Shown here piece after piece: positions 33,655 to 42,180 of a DNA stretch of 64,000 nt. The first letter of the stretch is position 1. Every line of letters starts with the position of its first letter. A program made the position numbers and the translations under genes. The stretch is from Collimonas humicola (GTDB lineage Bacteria > Pseudomonadota > Gammaproteobacteria > Burkholderiales > Burkholderiaceae_D), in NCBI RefSeq assembly GCF_018304945.1, contig NZ_JAGQEE010000003.1, forward strand, positions 434,001 through 498,000, in the 5' to 3' direction. Below the pieces are notes generated by a model. That model worked only from the letters and a program-made list of their open reading frames with translations. It was not told where the DNA came from and searched no databases.

Positions 33655-34686
33655 ATGAGTACCTTCATTTTCAATGAATTGAATTTCGACAACCACGAAC
33701 AAGTGGTCTTCGTTTCCGAAGAAAAATCCGGCCTCAGAGGCATCATCGCTGTCCACAACACCAATCTCGGCCCGGCCATGGGCGGTTGCCGCATGTGGGA
33801 TTACGCCAGCGAAGCAGTTGCCGTCAACGACGTCCTGCGCCTGTCGCGCGGCATGACATACAAGAACGCGGTTGCCGGCCTGCCTATCGGCGGCGGCAAG
33901 AGCGTCATCATCGGCAATCCCAAGACTGCCAAGACACCCGCATTGTTCGAAGCCATGGGCGAAGCCCTGGAACGCCTGGGCGGCCGCTACATCACGGCGG
34001 AAGATGTCGGCACCAGCCCGGCCGACATGGCGCACATCGCTGCCAAGACCAAGTACGTCGCCGGCCTCGGCGCCAGCGGCGATCCGTCGCCGTTCACCGC
34101 CTTGGGCTGCTTCGTCGGCGCGCAGGCGGCGGTCAAGCACTACCTGGGCCGCGATTCGCTGCAAGGTTTGACCGTAGCCGTGCAAGGCCTGGGCAATGTC
34201 GGCTACGACTATGCGCGCCGCCTGCATGAAGCCGGCGCCAAGCTGATCGTCACCGACATCGACCAGGCCGCGCTGGAACGCGCACGCGCCGAGTTCGGCG
34301 CCGAAGTCGTCGCCACCGACGCCATTTACGATGTGCAGGCCGACATCTACGCGCCGTGCGCACTGGGCGCCACGCTCAACCCCGCTACCCTGGCGCGCCT
34401 GAAGGCCAAGATCGTCGCCGGCGCCGCCAACAACCAGCTGGCGACCGCTGAAGTCGGCGAACTGCTGCGCCGCAAGGAAATCCTCTACGTGCCGGACTTC
34501 GTGATCAACGCCGGCGGCATCATCAAGGTGTGCTACGAGTACTACGAAAAGCCGGAAGCCGATGTCGAAGCGCACGTGCGCGAAATCGGCGTCACCTTGT
34601 CGGAAATCTTCAAGCGCGCCGACTCGGAAGGCTTGCCGACCAGCGTCGTGGCCGACAAGCTGGCGGAAGCTCGCTTCAAACGCTAA
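33655..34686 (+). CDS. Leucine dehydrogenase-type Glu/Leu/Phe/Val dehydrogenase
   Basis: A 343-residue amino-acid dehydrogenase. The N-terminal dimerisation/catalytic domain has IIAVHNTNLGPAMGGCRMW, LSRGMTYKNAVAGLPIGGGKSVI with the substrate Lys and catalytic Lys (about 70 and 82), and YITAEDVGTSPADM. The Rossmann part has VAVQGLGNVGYDYARRL and ends AGAANNQLA and FVINAGGIIKVCYEYY. The length and GPAMGGCRM pattern fit leucine/valine/phenylalanine dehydrogenases, not GdhA. It deaminates branched or aromatic amino acids with NAD+. A perfect terminator follows 65 bases after the stop, so it is probably monocistronic. GGAG precedes the ATG. Confidence 0.9.
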   Translation: MSTFIFNELNFDNHEQVVFVSEEKSGLRGIIAVHNTNLGPAMGGCRMWDYASEAVAVNDVLRLSRGMTYKNAVAGLPIGGGKSVIIGNPKTAKTPALFEAMGEALERLGGRYITAEDVGTSPADMAHIAAKTKYVAGLGASGDPSPFTALGCFVGAQAAVKHYLGRDSLQGLTVAVQGLGNVGYDYARRLHEAGAKLIVTDIDQAALERARAEFGAEVVATDAIYDVQADIYAPCALGATLNPATLARLKAKIVAGAANNQLATAEVGELLRRKEILYVPDFVINAGGIIKVCYEYYEKPEADVEAHVREIGVTLSEIFKRADSEGLPTSVVADKLAEARFKR

Positions 34687-34750
34687 TGTCCATGGAAATA
34701 TCCTGGTGCCGGTAATTCAGTCTCTTCTGGCAACCAGGAACATCCTTTGC

Positions 34751-34784
34751 AAAATGCCCGCTTATACAAGCGGGCATTTTTTTT
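34751..34784 (+). terminator. Rho-independent terminator after the dehydrogenase gene
   Basis: A perfect 13-base stem (AAAATGCCCGCTT / AAGCGGGCATTTT) with a four-base ATAC loop and a T-run to 34784. The A-run on the left also makes it functional on the opposite strand. Confidence 0.92.
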
Positions 34785-34966
34785 AATGGTTGCGCATAGC
34801 GGTGCGGTTCGAGTTTGGCGGCATCGCTTTGATAACCCGGATACCGGGGAATGTTCCGGCGAGACGTTCATTGCACTAGAGTAGAAGTGGGTATTGCGCG
34901 AGGCGGAAAAAAAGGGGCAAGAGGCGCCGATGATGCAGCAAGCAACAATATATTTATGCAGTATTT

Positions 34967-35040
34967 CTTATAATTTGAAATTATAAGGAATTTCATATAA
35001 TTTCCATTTATAAGGTTTTATCTATATAATAAAATTATAG
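34967..35040. promoter_or_regulatory. Stacked AT-rich palindromes, probable HipB operators
   Basis: The first palindrome, CTTATAATTT-G-AAATTATAAG (34967-34987), is perfect with 10-base arms. A degenerate copy lies at 34994-35014 (CATATAATTT...ATTTATAAG) and a third partial copy at 35022-35040 (CTATATAAT...ATTATAG). They cover the region 24-97 bases before the hipB start, as expected for cooperative autorepression by HipB/HipBA. Their sequence differs from the E. coli TATCC-N8-GGATA operator. Confidence 0.6.
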
Positions 35041-35063
35041 ACTTAACCCTATAAAGGTGCGTC

Positions 35064-35312
35064 ATGGACTATCCCGTACGAACTCCTGAGCAACTGTCCC
35101 ACATTCTCAAGGGAGCGCGGCGTCAAAAGAAGCTCACGCAAGACGCGGTGGGGGGGCTCATCGGACTCAAGCAAGAGGCCGTTTCGGTGCTGGAGAACGC
35201 ACCGGGGGGAAGCAGCGTCGCCCGGTTACTGAGCGTCCTCTCTGCGCTAGGCCTGGAGCTTGTTGTCAGAGACATACCGGCCGTCGACATCACGTCAAAA
35301 GGCGAGTGGTAG
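35064..35312 (+). CDS. hipB: HipB-like antitoxin (XRE helix-turn-helix)
   Basis: An 82-residue protein made almost wholly of a Cro/C1-type helix-turn-helix: EQLSHILKGARRQKKLTQDAVGGLIGLKQEAVSVLENAPGGSSVARLLSVLSALGLELVV. The end ITSKGEW is short. It is the usual length for HipB. The stop overlaps the start region of hipA (hipA ATG three bases after TAG), the normal coupling of the pair. HipB dimers bind the toxin and the upstream palindromes to repress the operon. Confidence 0.88.
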   Translation: MDYPVRTPEQLSHILKGARRQKKLTQDAVGGLIGLKQEAVSVLENAPGGSSVARLLSVLSALGLELVVRDIPAVDITSKGEW

Positions 35313-35314
35313 CC

Positions 35315-36646
35315 ATGGGCCGGAAATCACATTCTCGCGCTCTCGGCGTATGGATGAATGGGGAGCTCGTCGGACGCTGGATGCTAAAAGGCAACGGCGC
35401 TTCCGAATTTTCCTACCATGAAACGTGGCTCAATTCGCCGCGCAAACGGCCGATTTCCCTGTCGATGCCCTTGCGCCCTGCAAGCAAACCGTATCGAGAC
35501 CAGACGGTCAATGACTTCTTCGATAATCTTCTCCCCGATACCCGGAAAATACGCGAACGCATCCAATCCAGATTCCATGCGGCGTCGGTTAAAGCATTCG
35601 ACCTGCTAGAACAAATCGGGCGTGACTGCGTTGGCGCCCTGCAATTGCTGCCGGAGGACACGGCCCCTGCCGACATACGCCGCATCCAGGGCGCGCCTAT
35701 GTCGGAAGAAGACATCGAGCAGCTGCTCGAAGAATGCCTTACACCCAATTCGCAGCAAGACGATGGGCAAGACGACTCAGAGTTTCGAATTTCGCTTGCA
35801 GGCGCACAAGAAAAGACGGCGTTGCTAAAGCTTGACGGCAAGTGGATGCATCCGCAGGGGCCGACTCCGACCACGCATATTTTGAAACTTCCCATTGGAG
35901 TCGCAAATCGCGGCATTGACTTGACGACATCCGTTGAAAACGAATGGCTGTGCTCTCGCATCATGGCCGCGTTTGGAATTCAGGTGGCCGAGAGCCATAT
36001 CCGTCATTTCGGCGCCCGGCAAGTGCTGGAAGTTGAGCGATTCGACCGAGAATTTTCCGACGATGGAAGTTGGATCATCCGCCTGCCCCAAGAGGATTTC
36101 TGCCAGGTTACGGGCACTCCGGGCTCTTTGAAGTACGAGTCTGAAGGAGGTCCGGGCATCATACGCATCATGGAATTGCTGCTAGGTTCGGTAACTGCCA
36201 ACGAGGACCGCCTCAACTTCATGCGTACGCAAATCTTGTTTTGGTTGCTCTGCGCGATCGACGGACACGCCAAGAATTTCAGTGTTTTCCTTTTACCGGA
36301 AGGCCGGTTCAGGCTGACGCCAAGCTATGACGTATTGTCGGCCTACCCGGTTCTAGGCAATTCCAAACACCAGCTCTCACCTAAAAAGGTCAAGATGGCC
36401 ATGGCAATTCAGGGAAAGAACCGGCATTACGCATGGTCCGAGTTCCGCCGGCGCCACTGGATCTCCACGGCGCAAGCCTGTGGGCTGGAAACAAGAATTG
36501 ACGACATCATCGACAAAATCCTTGCGCAGCTTCCGCATGCTCTTGATGAAGCCATGGCGCAAATTCCGCCGGGATTCCCGGATAGGGTGGCAGACTCGAT
36601 TTTCAAGGGAATACGCGCCAGCGCGGAACAGCTTGCCCAACACTAG
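35315..36646 (+). CDS. hipA: HipA-family serine/threonine kinase toxin
   Basis: A 443-residue HipA. The N-terminal couple_hipA-type domain (LGVWMNGELVGRWMLKG, ISLSMPLRP, NDFFDNLLPD) is followed by the kinase: the nucleotide loop RISLAGAQEKTALL, THILKLPIG, SVENEWLCSRIMAAFG, the catalytic IDGHAKNFSVFL and the metal-binding LTPSYDVLSAYP. E. coli HipA phosphorylates glutamyl-tRNA synthetase and causes growth arrest; all catalytic residues look intact here. Base composition is lower in GC than the neighbours. An in-frame GTG at 35306 is an alternative start that would overlap hipB. Confidence 0.92.
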   Translation: MGRKSHSRALGVWMNGELVGRWMLKGNGASEFSYHETWLNSPRKRPISLSMPLRPASKPYRDQTVNDFFDNLLPDTRKIRERIQSRFHAASVKAFDLLEQIGRDCVGALQLLPEDTAPADIRRIQGAPMSEEDIEQLLEECLTPNSQQDDGQDDSEFRISLAGAQEKTALLKLDGKWMHPQGPTPTTHILKLPIGVANRGIDLTTSVENEWLCSRIMAAFGIQVAESHIRHFGARQVLEVERFDREFSDDGSWIIRLPQEDFCQVTGTPGSLKYESEGGPGIIRIMELLLGSVTANEDRLNFMRTQILFWLLCAIDGHAKNFSVFLLPEGRFRLTPSYDVLSAYPVLGNSKHQLSPKKVKMAMAIQGKNRHYAWSEFRRRHWISTAQACGLETRIDDIIDKILAQLPHALDEAMAQIPPGFPDRVADSIFKGIRASAEQLAQH

Positions 36647-36671
36647 GGCCGGTGAATATTCGATTCCATGA

Positions 36672-36818
36672 ACCAAGGACTGCCCGGAGCCGATTCGCAC
36701 CCGGATCAGCGGCGACGAGGCCAAGGATCCGCACCGCATGCCGCTGCCGGCAGCGCGGGTTGCTGAAATCGAATTCGACCGCAAGACTCAGGATGCATGG
36801 AAGCCCATGTATCTGTAA
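36672..36818 (+). pseudogene. Remnant of a coding sequence, C-terminal 48 codons, unidentified
   Basis: Between hipA and ogt an open stretch without a start codon ends at TAA 36816-36818. The peptide has protein-like composition (IRTRISGDEAKDPHRMPLPA, then RVAEIEFDRKTQDAWKPMYL) and high-GC third positions like the host genes and unlike hipA. It looks like the 3' end of a gene cut by the arrival of hipBA. I do not recognise the family. Confidence 0.35.
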
Positions 36819-36875
36819 ACTGTCGTCATAAGCTAAGCACGGCTATCTGCTATCTGATCTGACGGGAGCACCCAC

Positions 36876-37412
36876 ATGAATCTATTCCTACACCGCGTCG
36901 CCTCGCCCATCGGCGTCATCCTGCTGGTCACCGACAGCCAGGACCGCGTGCGCGCGCTCGACTTCGAAGACTATGAGCCGCGCATGCGCAGCTTGCTGAG
37001 CACCCACTACGGCCATTACACCCTCAGCGACGCCAGCGCGCCGTCCAGCGCCGAGCCGGCGCTGCAGCGCTATTTCAGCGGCCAGCTGGATGCGCTGAAA
37101 GATATCGCCGTCGCCACCAACGGCACCGAATTCCAGCAGCGCGTGTGGGCGGCGCTGCGCCAGATCCCGCCGGCGCGCATGACCACCTACGGCAAGCTGG
37201 CGCTGCAGATGGGCGAGCACAACGGCGCGCGCGCAGTCGGCAGCGCCAACGCCACCAATCCGATCGCCATTATCGTGCCCTGCCATCGGGTGGTGGGCGC
37301 CGACGGCAAGCTGACAGGCTTTGCCGGCGGCCTGGAGCGCAAGGCCTGGCTGTTGGGCCACGAGCGTGCCGAAGTCGGCGATCCGGAGAGCATGCGCCTG
37401 CCGGGTTTCTGA
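36876..37412 (+). CDS. ogt: Methylated-DNA--protein-cysteine methyltransferase
   Basis: A 178-residue DNA repair protein that removes alkyl groups from O6-alkylguanine by suicide transfer. The active-site motif PCHRVVGADGKLTGFAGGLERKAWLL is complete, with the acceptor Cys near residue 135. The N-terminal domain is short, as in Ogt. The helix segment TEFQQRVWAALRQIPPARMTTYGKLA and the Asn/Arg-finger region HNGARAVGSANATNPIAIIVPCHR are normal. There is no Ada domain and no regulatory partner nearby. GGGAG precedes the ATG. Confidence 0.93.
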   Translation: MNLFLHRVASPIGVILLVTDSQDRVRALDFEDYEPRMRSLLSTHYGHYTLSDASAPSSAEPALQRYFSGQLDALKDIAVATNGTEFQQRVWAALRQIPPARMTTYGKLALQMGEHNGARAVGSANATNPIAIIVPCHRVVGADGKLTGFAGGLERKAWLLGHERAEVGDPESMRLPGF

Positions 37413-37442
37413 GGCCCGGCGACAAGCCTGGCGCATCTTGTT

Positions 37443-38051
37443 TCAGTGCGTCTTGTCCAGCACCACCACTGTAATCTCCTTGCTGGAAATATAGTAAGGC
37501 ACGTGATTGTGATCGGCGAACAGCAGCCGCAGCGTGTGCTTGCCGGCCGGCAGGTCGAGCAGGGTTTCTGTTTCGCCATTGCCGAAATGCTTGTAGTGCT
37601 GGTGCTGGTACTCATCCGCTTTATCGAACGGGATCGGCGCCTTGATATCGGCCGGCATCGGCATATCGATCAGGATGTGATGATGGCCGGTGCCGTGAAT
37701 ATCGCCTGCCGCCACCGGCGACACGCCCATGCCGGTGACCGCAAAAGCGACCCGGAACGGCGAGCGTACCTGGTCGCCGTCCTTGATATTGACGAAATAA
37801 GCCAGCTTCTCGCCGACCGGAAACGGCCGCGTGCGCTCCGACGCATTGATGGTGCTGATGATGGAATCGGTATCGACGCGGGTATCGGCAGCTTTTGCGG
37901 TCGCCGGAACCGCTGGCGCAGCCGATGCATGGCCGCAGGCCAGCGCTGCGCCGGCCAGCAGCGGCAGCACCAGGAAGGAGCGATAGACGACGGATTGTTT
38001 TACCAGGATTTTGTGGGATGTCTTGCGTTGTGCAGTCATTGAGTTATCCAT
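37443..38051 (-). CDS. DUF4399 domain exported protein
   Basis: A 202-residue protein with a long n-region and a signal segment (RSFLVLPLLAGAALACGHASA). The mature part has FVNIKDGDQVRSPFRVAFAVTGMGVSPVA, GTGHHHILIDMP, YKHFGNGETETLLDLPAGKHTLRLLFADHNH, the conserved His-rich pattern of DUF4399. The many histidines suggest metal binding, but no function is established. The start is uncertain (ATG 38051 or 38039, neither with a good ribosome-binding site). It lies 74 bases downstream of the flavoprotein gene on the same strand. Confidence 0.82.
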   Translation of the reverse strand: MDNSMTAQRKTSHKILVKQSVVYRSFLVLPLLAGAALACGHASAAPAVPATAKAADTRVDTDSIISTINASERTRPFPVGEKLAYFVNIKDGDQVRSPFRVAFAVTGMGVSPVAAGDIHGTGHHHILIDMPMPADIKAPIPFDKADEYQHQHYKHFGNGETETLLDLPAGKHTLRLLFADHNHVPYYISSKEITVVVLDKTH

Positions 38052-38125
38052 AGGGCCGGTGTAGGAAATGATGCATAGGTGCTTGGGTGAAAATCGGGTG
38101 AGCGAAGGCCAGCGGCAGCTGCCGC

Positions 38126-39301
38126 TTACGCCAGCAGGCTGTCCGGGTCGGGCGCCTTGCTCGGCATCAGCCAGCGCGGAAATCCGAGCACGGTCTTGAG
38201 CAGGCAACGGCGGTAGCCCATCTGACCGCTGATCAGGCCGGCGAAATCCTGGTTGATGCGCTGGTTGAGCACCAGGTGGGAAAACGTCAGTTTCGGAAAG
38301 CGGTAGACCAGCTGCGCCATCCAGTTTGCGGCGCGCAGTTCGGGCAACAGTTCACGCCGCAGCAACCTGCTATAGGCCATGGAATCGGCGCGCAAGCCGT
38401 CCGCGGCGATCGCCCGGGCGGCGAGCGTGGCGCTCTTCAGCGCAAAATAAATCCCTTCGCCGAACAAGGCTTCCGCCAGCCCGGCGGCATCGCCCAGCAG
38501 CCACACGCGGCCGCGCTGGAACTGCCGGCGGCGATTGGCCAGGGGAATGATATAGCCTTGATATTCGATTTTTTGCGGCCGCTGCAGGCTGGCGTAAGCC
38601 GCGCTAAAGCGATCCAGGTGCTGGCGCAATGCGGTGCCGCCGAAAGGTGAGTACACACCTATATTGAAATGGTCGCGCTTCGGGAAGATCCAGCCGTAGC
38701 CGTGCGGCATGCCGTCGAAATCGAACAGCGCGCGCTGGCCGAAGCGTTCCAGCGCACCTTCCTCGGGCCACACCATGGCCTCCAGCGCCGGCACATACGC
38801 CACCAGGTCCTTGCCGAACAGGCGGTTGCGCACCGCGCTGGCGGCGCCGTCGGCAGCCAGCAGCAAGCGGCTGTGCAGCACCCCGCGGCTGGTCGCCACG
38901 CTGATTCCGTCGGCGGATTCGACAGCATCGACAAACGCCGTTTCGGGGCAGAAGCGCACTCCTTCGGCGCAGGCGCGATCCAGCAGCATCTTGTCGAATT
39001 CGCTGCGCACCACGGTGCAGGCCGCCATCGGCTGCATTTGCTTGAGCACGGCGTCGCGGTTGCCGTAGGTAAGAATGGCGCCCGCTATCGGCTGGTGCAT
39101 GGCGGCGCCGAGCTCGAAGCCGAGCAGGTCCATGGCTTTGCGCGACAGGCCGCCGCCGCAGACTTTGGCGCGCGGGAAGGCCTGCTTGTCGATGATGGTC
39201 ACCCGCAAACCCTGCTGCGCCAGCAGATATGCCAGGTGCGAGCCGGCCGGGCCGGCGCCGACGATCAGCACATCGCTGACAGCGCTGTCGTCAATTGCCA
39301 T
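38126..39301 (-). CDS. Geranylgeranyl reductase-like FAD-dependent oxidoreductase
   Basis: A 391-residue flavoprotein of the p-hydroxybenzoate hydroxylase/geranylgeranyl reductase fold: VLIVGAGPAGSHLAYLLAQQGLRVTIIDK at the N-terminus, PRAKVCGGGLSRKAMDLL with the PxxKxCGG motif of the reductase branch, LLLAADGAASAVRN, GYGWIFPKRDHFNIGVYS and GRVWLLGDAAGLAEALFGEGIYFALKSA. The family hydrogenates isoprenoid double bonds or oxidises aromatic rings. No isoprenoid pathway gene is next to it, so the substrate is open. Start at ATG 39301. Confidence 0.85.
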   Translation of the reverse strand: MAIDDSAVSDVLIVGAGPAGSHLAYLLAQQGLRVTIIDKQAFPRAKVCGGGLSRKAMDLLGFELGAAMHQPIAGAILTYGNRDAVLKQMQPMAACTVVRSEFDKMLLDRACAEGVRFCPETAFVDAVESADGISVATSRGVLHSRLLLAADGAASAVRNRLFGKDLVAYVPALEAMVWPEEGALERFGQRALFDFDGMPHGYGWIFPKRDHFNIGVYSPFGGTALRQHLDRFSAAYASLQRPQKIEYQGYIIPLANRRRQFQRGRVWLLGDAAGLAEALFGEGIYFALKSATLAARAIAADGLRADSMAYSRLLRRELLPELRAANWMAQLVYRFPKLTFSHLVLNQRINQDFAGLISGQMGYRRCLLKTVLGFPRWLMPSKAPDPDSLLA

Positions 39302-39659
39302 GGCGCGCCGCCGATGCCAATGAAAGGCGGCTCGCGCCACGGCGGCGGCAGGCCAGAAAACAGCTTAGCTCCGGATTTCCCCACGACTTCATCAGCAGCA
39401 CCTCGTAAAGGTCTGGCCGCGGCACACACATTGCCCGGCGGAACCATGAGCATAGCTGAAAATCGCCGGACAGGCAGACATCGGCACAGCTCTTGCGGGT
39501 GACGATTGACGCGTTTCTTTTGCAGTTTTATTTGCCGCTCAGCTACGTTTCTAAATAGAAATATGCTAGTGTATTCGGCTGTCCAAGCGACAAGCACAAA
39601 AGATTCCATATGGCAATAATTTATTTATGTATTTCGACTGGCACAGGGAGGCCGCAATC
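39302..39659. other. 358-base divergent intergenic region
   Basis: It separates the divergent flavoprotein and HAD phosphatase genes. No gene is supported. The palindrome TTTCTA-AA-TAGAAA (39548-39561) lies near the HAD-side promoter and could be an operator. Otherwise I see nothing in it. Confidence 0.4.
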
Positions 39660-40976
39660 ATGAAAACCGTGAAAAAACCGGAAGACACAGTCACTTTACA
39701 AAAACGCCGCACACTGCTCACCGGCGGCCTGGTAGCGGGACTGGCCGCCGCCGCGCTGGCGCCGGCGGAACTGCTGGCGAAAGAAGCCAAGGCCGCCGGC
39801 CTGAAGCTGGACCGCGCCAAATGGGGCGAGCGCAATCATCAGCAGCTGCAAGCCCTGATCGCGCGCAACGGCAACAGCAGCGCCGGCTACAATCCCAAGC
39901 GCCGTCCTTACGCGGTGTTCGACTGGGACAACACCAGCATCATGAACGACACCGAAGAAGCGTTGCTGATGTACCAGATCAACACCCTCTCCTACAAGCT
40001 GACGCCGCCGGAAATGGCCGCGATCATCCGCCAGAACGTACCGGCCGGCCCGTTTGCCGCCGACTACAAGAACGCCGCCGGCCAGCGCGTCGAACTGGAA
40101 GCCATCTGCAGCGATATCGACAGCGACTATCAATACCTGTACGACAACTGCGACAAATTCAAGGGCGACAAGAAGCTGGAAGAAATCCGCGAAACCGTGC
40201 AGTTCCAGGACTTCCGCGCCAAGCTGTACTACCTGTATGAAGCCGTCAACGAAACCTACGGCGTCAATGTCGGCTATCCATGGGTGATCTACTTCTTCAC
40301 CAACATGTCGGTGGCGGAAGTGCAGAAACTGGCGGAAGCCTCCAACGACCACAATCTGGGCCTCGGCCTGGTCAAGACCAAGTACACCAGCCCGGCGTCG
40401 CAGCCGGGCAAGGCCGGCATCGTCAGCGTCACGCATTTCCACGGGATCCGCCTGTGCACCGAGATCGCCACCTTGATGGATGCCTTGCAGCAGAGCGGCA
40501 TCGACGTCTACGTCAGCTCGGCCTCGCTGGAAGATGTGGTGGCGGTGTTCGCCACCACGCCGAAGTACGGCTACAACGTCAAGCGCGAACACGTGCTGGG
40601 CCTGCGCCTGGAAAGCGCCAACGGCGTCTTCGTCAACCAGTACAAGGCTGGCTGGCCGCTCAACTGGGGCCCGGGCAAGACGGAAGTGATCAAGAAAGAA
40701 CTGGTGGCCAGCAAAGGCTACGGTCCGGTCTTCGTGGCCGGCGACAGCGATGGCGACTACGACATGCTGCGCGATTTTTCCGATACCCAGCTGGGCATGA
40801 TCGTCAACCGCATGAAGAAGGGCAAGATCGGCGATCTGTCGAAACTGGCCGCCGAACAGATCCCGGCAGCGGCGCCGCGCTTCCTGCTGCAAGGCCGCAA
40901 CGAACAGACCGGCAACTGGATGCCGTCGGAAGCCAGCATCAAGTACGGCAAGAGCAGCGAAGCGCTGCTAGGCTGA
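39660..40976 (+). CDS. Exported HAD-superfamily phosphatase (phosphorylcholine phosphatase-like)
   Basis: A 438-residue protein with a KRRTLLTGGLVAGLAAAALAPAELLA export segment that may be a Tat signal. HAD motif I is FDWDNTSIMND with nucleophile and acid Asp, motif II is YVSSASLEDV, and motifs III/IV are in FVAGDSDGDYDML. The long cap region and the pattern NEQTGNWMPSEASI near the end fit the PchP-type periplasmic phosphatases that release phosphate from phosphorylcholine. AGGGAGG precedes the ATG strongly. The PhnD-like binding protein gene follows after 156 bases, so a role in phosphorus or choline acquisition is plausible. Confidence 0.8.
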   Translation: MKTVKKPEDTVTLQKRRTLLTGGLVAGLAAAALAPAELLAKEAKAAGLKLDRAKWGERNHQQLQALIARNGNSSAGYNPKRRPYAVFDWDNTSIMNDTEEALLMYQINTLSYKLTPPEMAAIIRQNVPAGPFAADYKNAAGQRVELEAICSDIDSDYQYLYDNCDKFKGDKKLEEIRETVQFQDFRAKLYYLYEAVNETYGVNVGYPWVIYFFTNMSVAEVQKLAEASNDHNLGLGLVKTKYTSPASQPGKAGIVSVTHFHGIRLCTEIATLMDALQQSGIDVYVSSASLEDVVAVFATTPKYGYNVKREHVLGLRLESANGVFVNQYKAGWPLNWGPGKTEVIKKELVASKGYGPVFVAGDSDGDYDMLRDFSDTQLGMIVNRMKKGKIGDLSKLAAEQIPAAAPRFLLQGRNEQTGNWMPSEASIKYGKSSEALLG

Positions 40977-41132
40977 TTCCGCCTCGCCTCAGGTTTCCGG
41001 CTTGAGGCAGCCGGTTCCCATACCGGAGCCGGCTCAGGTCCCTCAGATTCAACGCCATTTGAATACCCCGGCCGCCCAGTGCGGCCGGTGCTCCATGTTT
41101 TCCATCACCTTGAAATAGTCAGATAGGCAATA

Positions 41133-42143
41133 ATGAAGAAATTACTGAAAACCGCGCTCTTGCTGAGCTCCATCGCCATGTATTGCATCGTGCCGCGCGC
41201 GATCGCCAAGGACGACGACGGTCCGCGCAAGATCACCATCGGCCTGATCGCCACCACCACCATCGAAGATACGCAAAAGCGCTGGCAGCCGGTGATCGAC
41301 GACTTCGCCAAATACACCAAGATGGAAGTGCGCACGGTGGTTTCCACCAACTACAGCGACATCCTGGCCGGCCTGAAAACGAACACCATCCAGGTGGCCT
41401 GGCTGAGCAGCAAGAGCGCGCTGGAAGCGGTGGAAGACAACCAGTCGACAGTGTTCGCGCAGATGGTCAAGAAAGACGGTTCGCACGGCTACAACTCGGT
41501 GCTGATCACGCCGGCCAAAAGCCCGGTCAAATCGTTCGAGGACATCTTGAGCAACAAGGGCGTGTACAGCTTCTACGATGGCGACAAGAGTTCGACTTCG
41601 GGCTACCTGGTGCCGGCCTATTACGCCTTCGCCAAGAACAAGGTAGAACCGGAACGGCTGTTCAAGTCCATCGCGATCGGCAATCACAAGAAGAACCTGC
41701 AGGCCGTGATCAACGGCCAGGTCGATGTCGCCACCAACAATACCGAAGAGCTGGACCGCCTGCAAAAGGAATCGCCGGAACAGTTCAGCAAGGTGCGCGT
41801 GATCTGGTCGTCGCCGCTGATCCCTAACGATCCGCTGCTGTACCGCAAGGACTTGCCGGCCGCCAGCAAGGCCCGCATCGAAGAGTTTTTCGTCACCTAC
41901 GGCAAGCCGAAGAATCCGGCCAGCCAGCCTGACGTGCTGCAGAAAATCCTCGACCTGTCAGGCTTCCAGCATTCCACCGATGCCCAGCTGAAGCCGATCG
42001 CCGATCTCACCATGTTCGGCCTGCTGCGCAACAATATGTACGACACCAAGCTGAGCACCGCGCAAAAGCAGAAAGCCTTTGAAGACATCACCGCCCGCTT
42101 CGGCAAGCTGAGCATGGCGCTGGAGATGGCGCGTTTGCGTTAA
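41133..42143 (+). CDS. PhnD-like phosphate/phosphonate-type substrate-binding protein (orphan)
   Basis: A 336-residue exported protein (signal LLKTALLLSSIAMYCIVPRAIA). It has the PhnD pattern: KITIGLIATTTIEDTQKRWQPVIDDFAKYTKMEVRTVVSTNYSDILAGLKTNTIQVAWLS, GYNSVLITPAKSPVKSFEDI, YSFYDGDKSSTSGYLVPAYYAF, QVDVATNNTEELDRL and RVIWSSPLIPNDPLLYRKDLP. Family members bind phosphonates, phosphite or related anions for an ABC importer. No permease or ATPase lies beside it. The upstream phosphatase gene on the same strand suggests a shared phosphorus theme. Confidence 0.85.
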   Translation: MKKLLKTALLLSSIAMYCIVPRAIAKDDDGPRKITIGLIATTTIEDTQKRWQPVIDDFAKYTKMEVRTVVSTNYSDILAGLKTNTIQVAWLSSKSALEAVEDNQSTVFAQMVKKDGSHGYNSVLITPAKSPVKSFEDILSNKGVYSFYDGDKSSTSGYLVPAYYAFAKNKVEPERLFKSIAIGNHKKNLQAVINGQVDVATNNTEELDRLQKESPEQFSKVRVIWSSPLIPNDPLLYRKDLPAASKARIEEFFVTYGKPKNPASQPDVLQKILDLSGFQHSTDAQLKPIADLTMFGLLRNNMYDTKLSTAQKQKAFEDITARFGKLSMALEMARLR

Positions 42144-42180
42144 TCGATCCGCCCCGGCAACACCTGCGCGAGCCGCCGTC

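Larger units (their letters stand above)
34687..35063. other. 377-base intergenic region between the dehydrogenase and hipB
   Basis: No gene. It contains the terminator of the dehydrogenase gene (34751-34784) and, from about 34945, a markedly AT-rich stretch with the stacked palindromes of the hipBA promoter. The sharp composition change suggests that the hipBA block was acquired by transfer. Confidence 0.6.

Noticed and set aside
40977-41132. Repeated CCGG-containing segments after the HAD phosphatase gene as a terminator.
   Set aside because: Several short overlapping stems are possible but none is dominant and no T-run follows.
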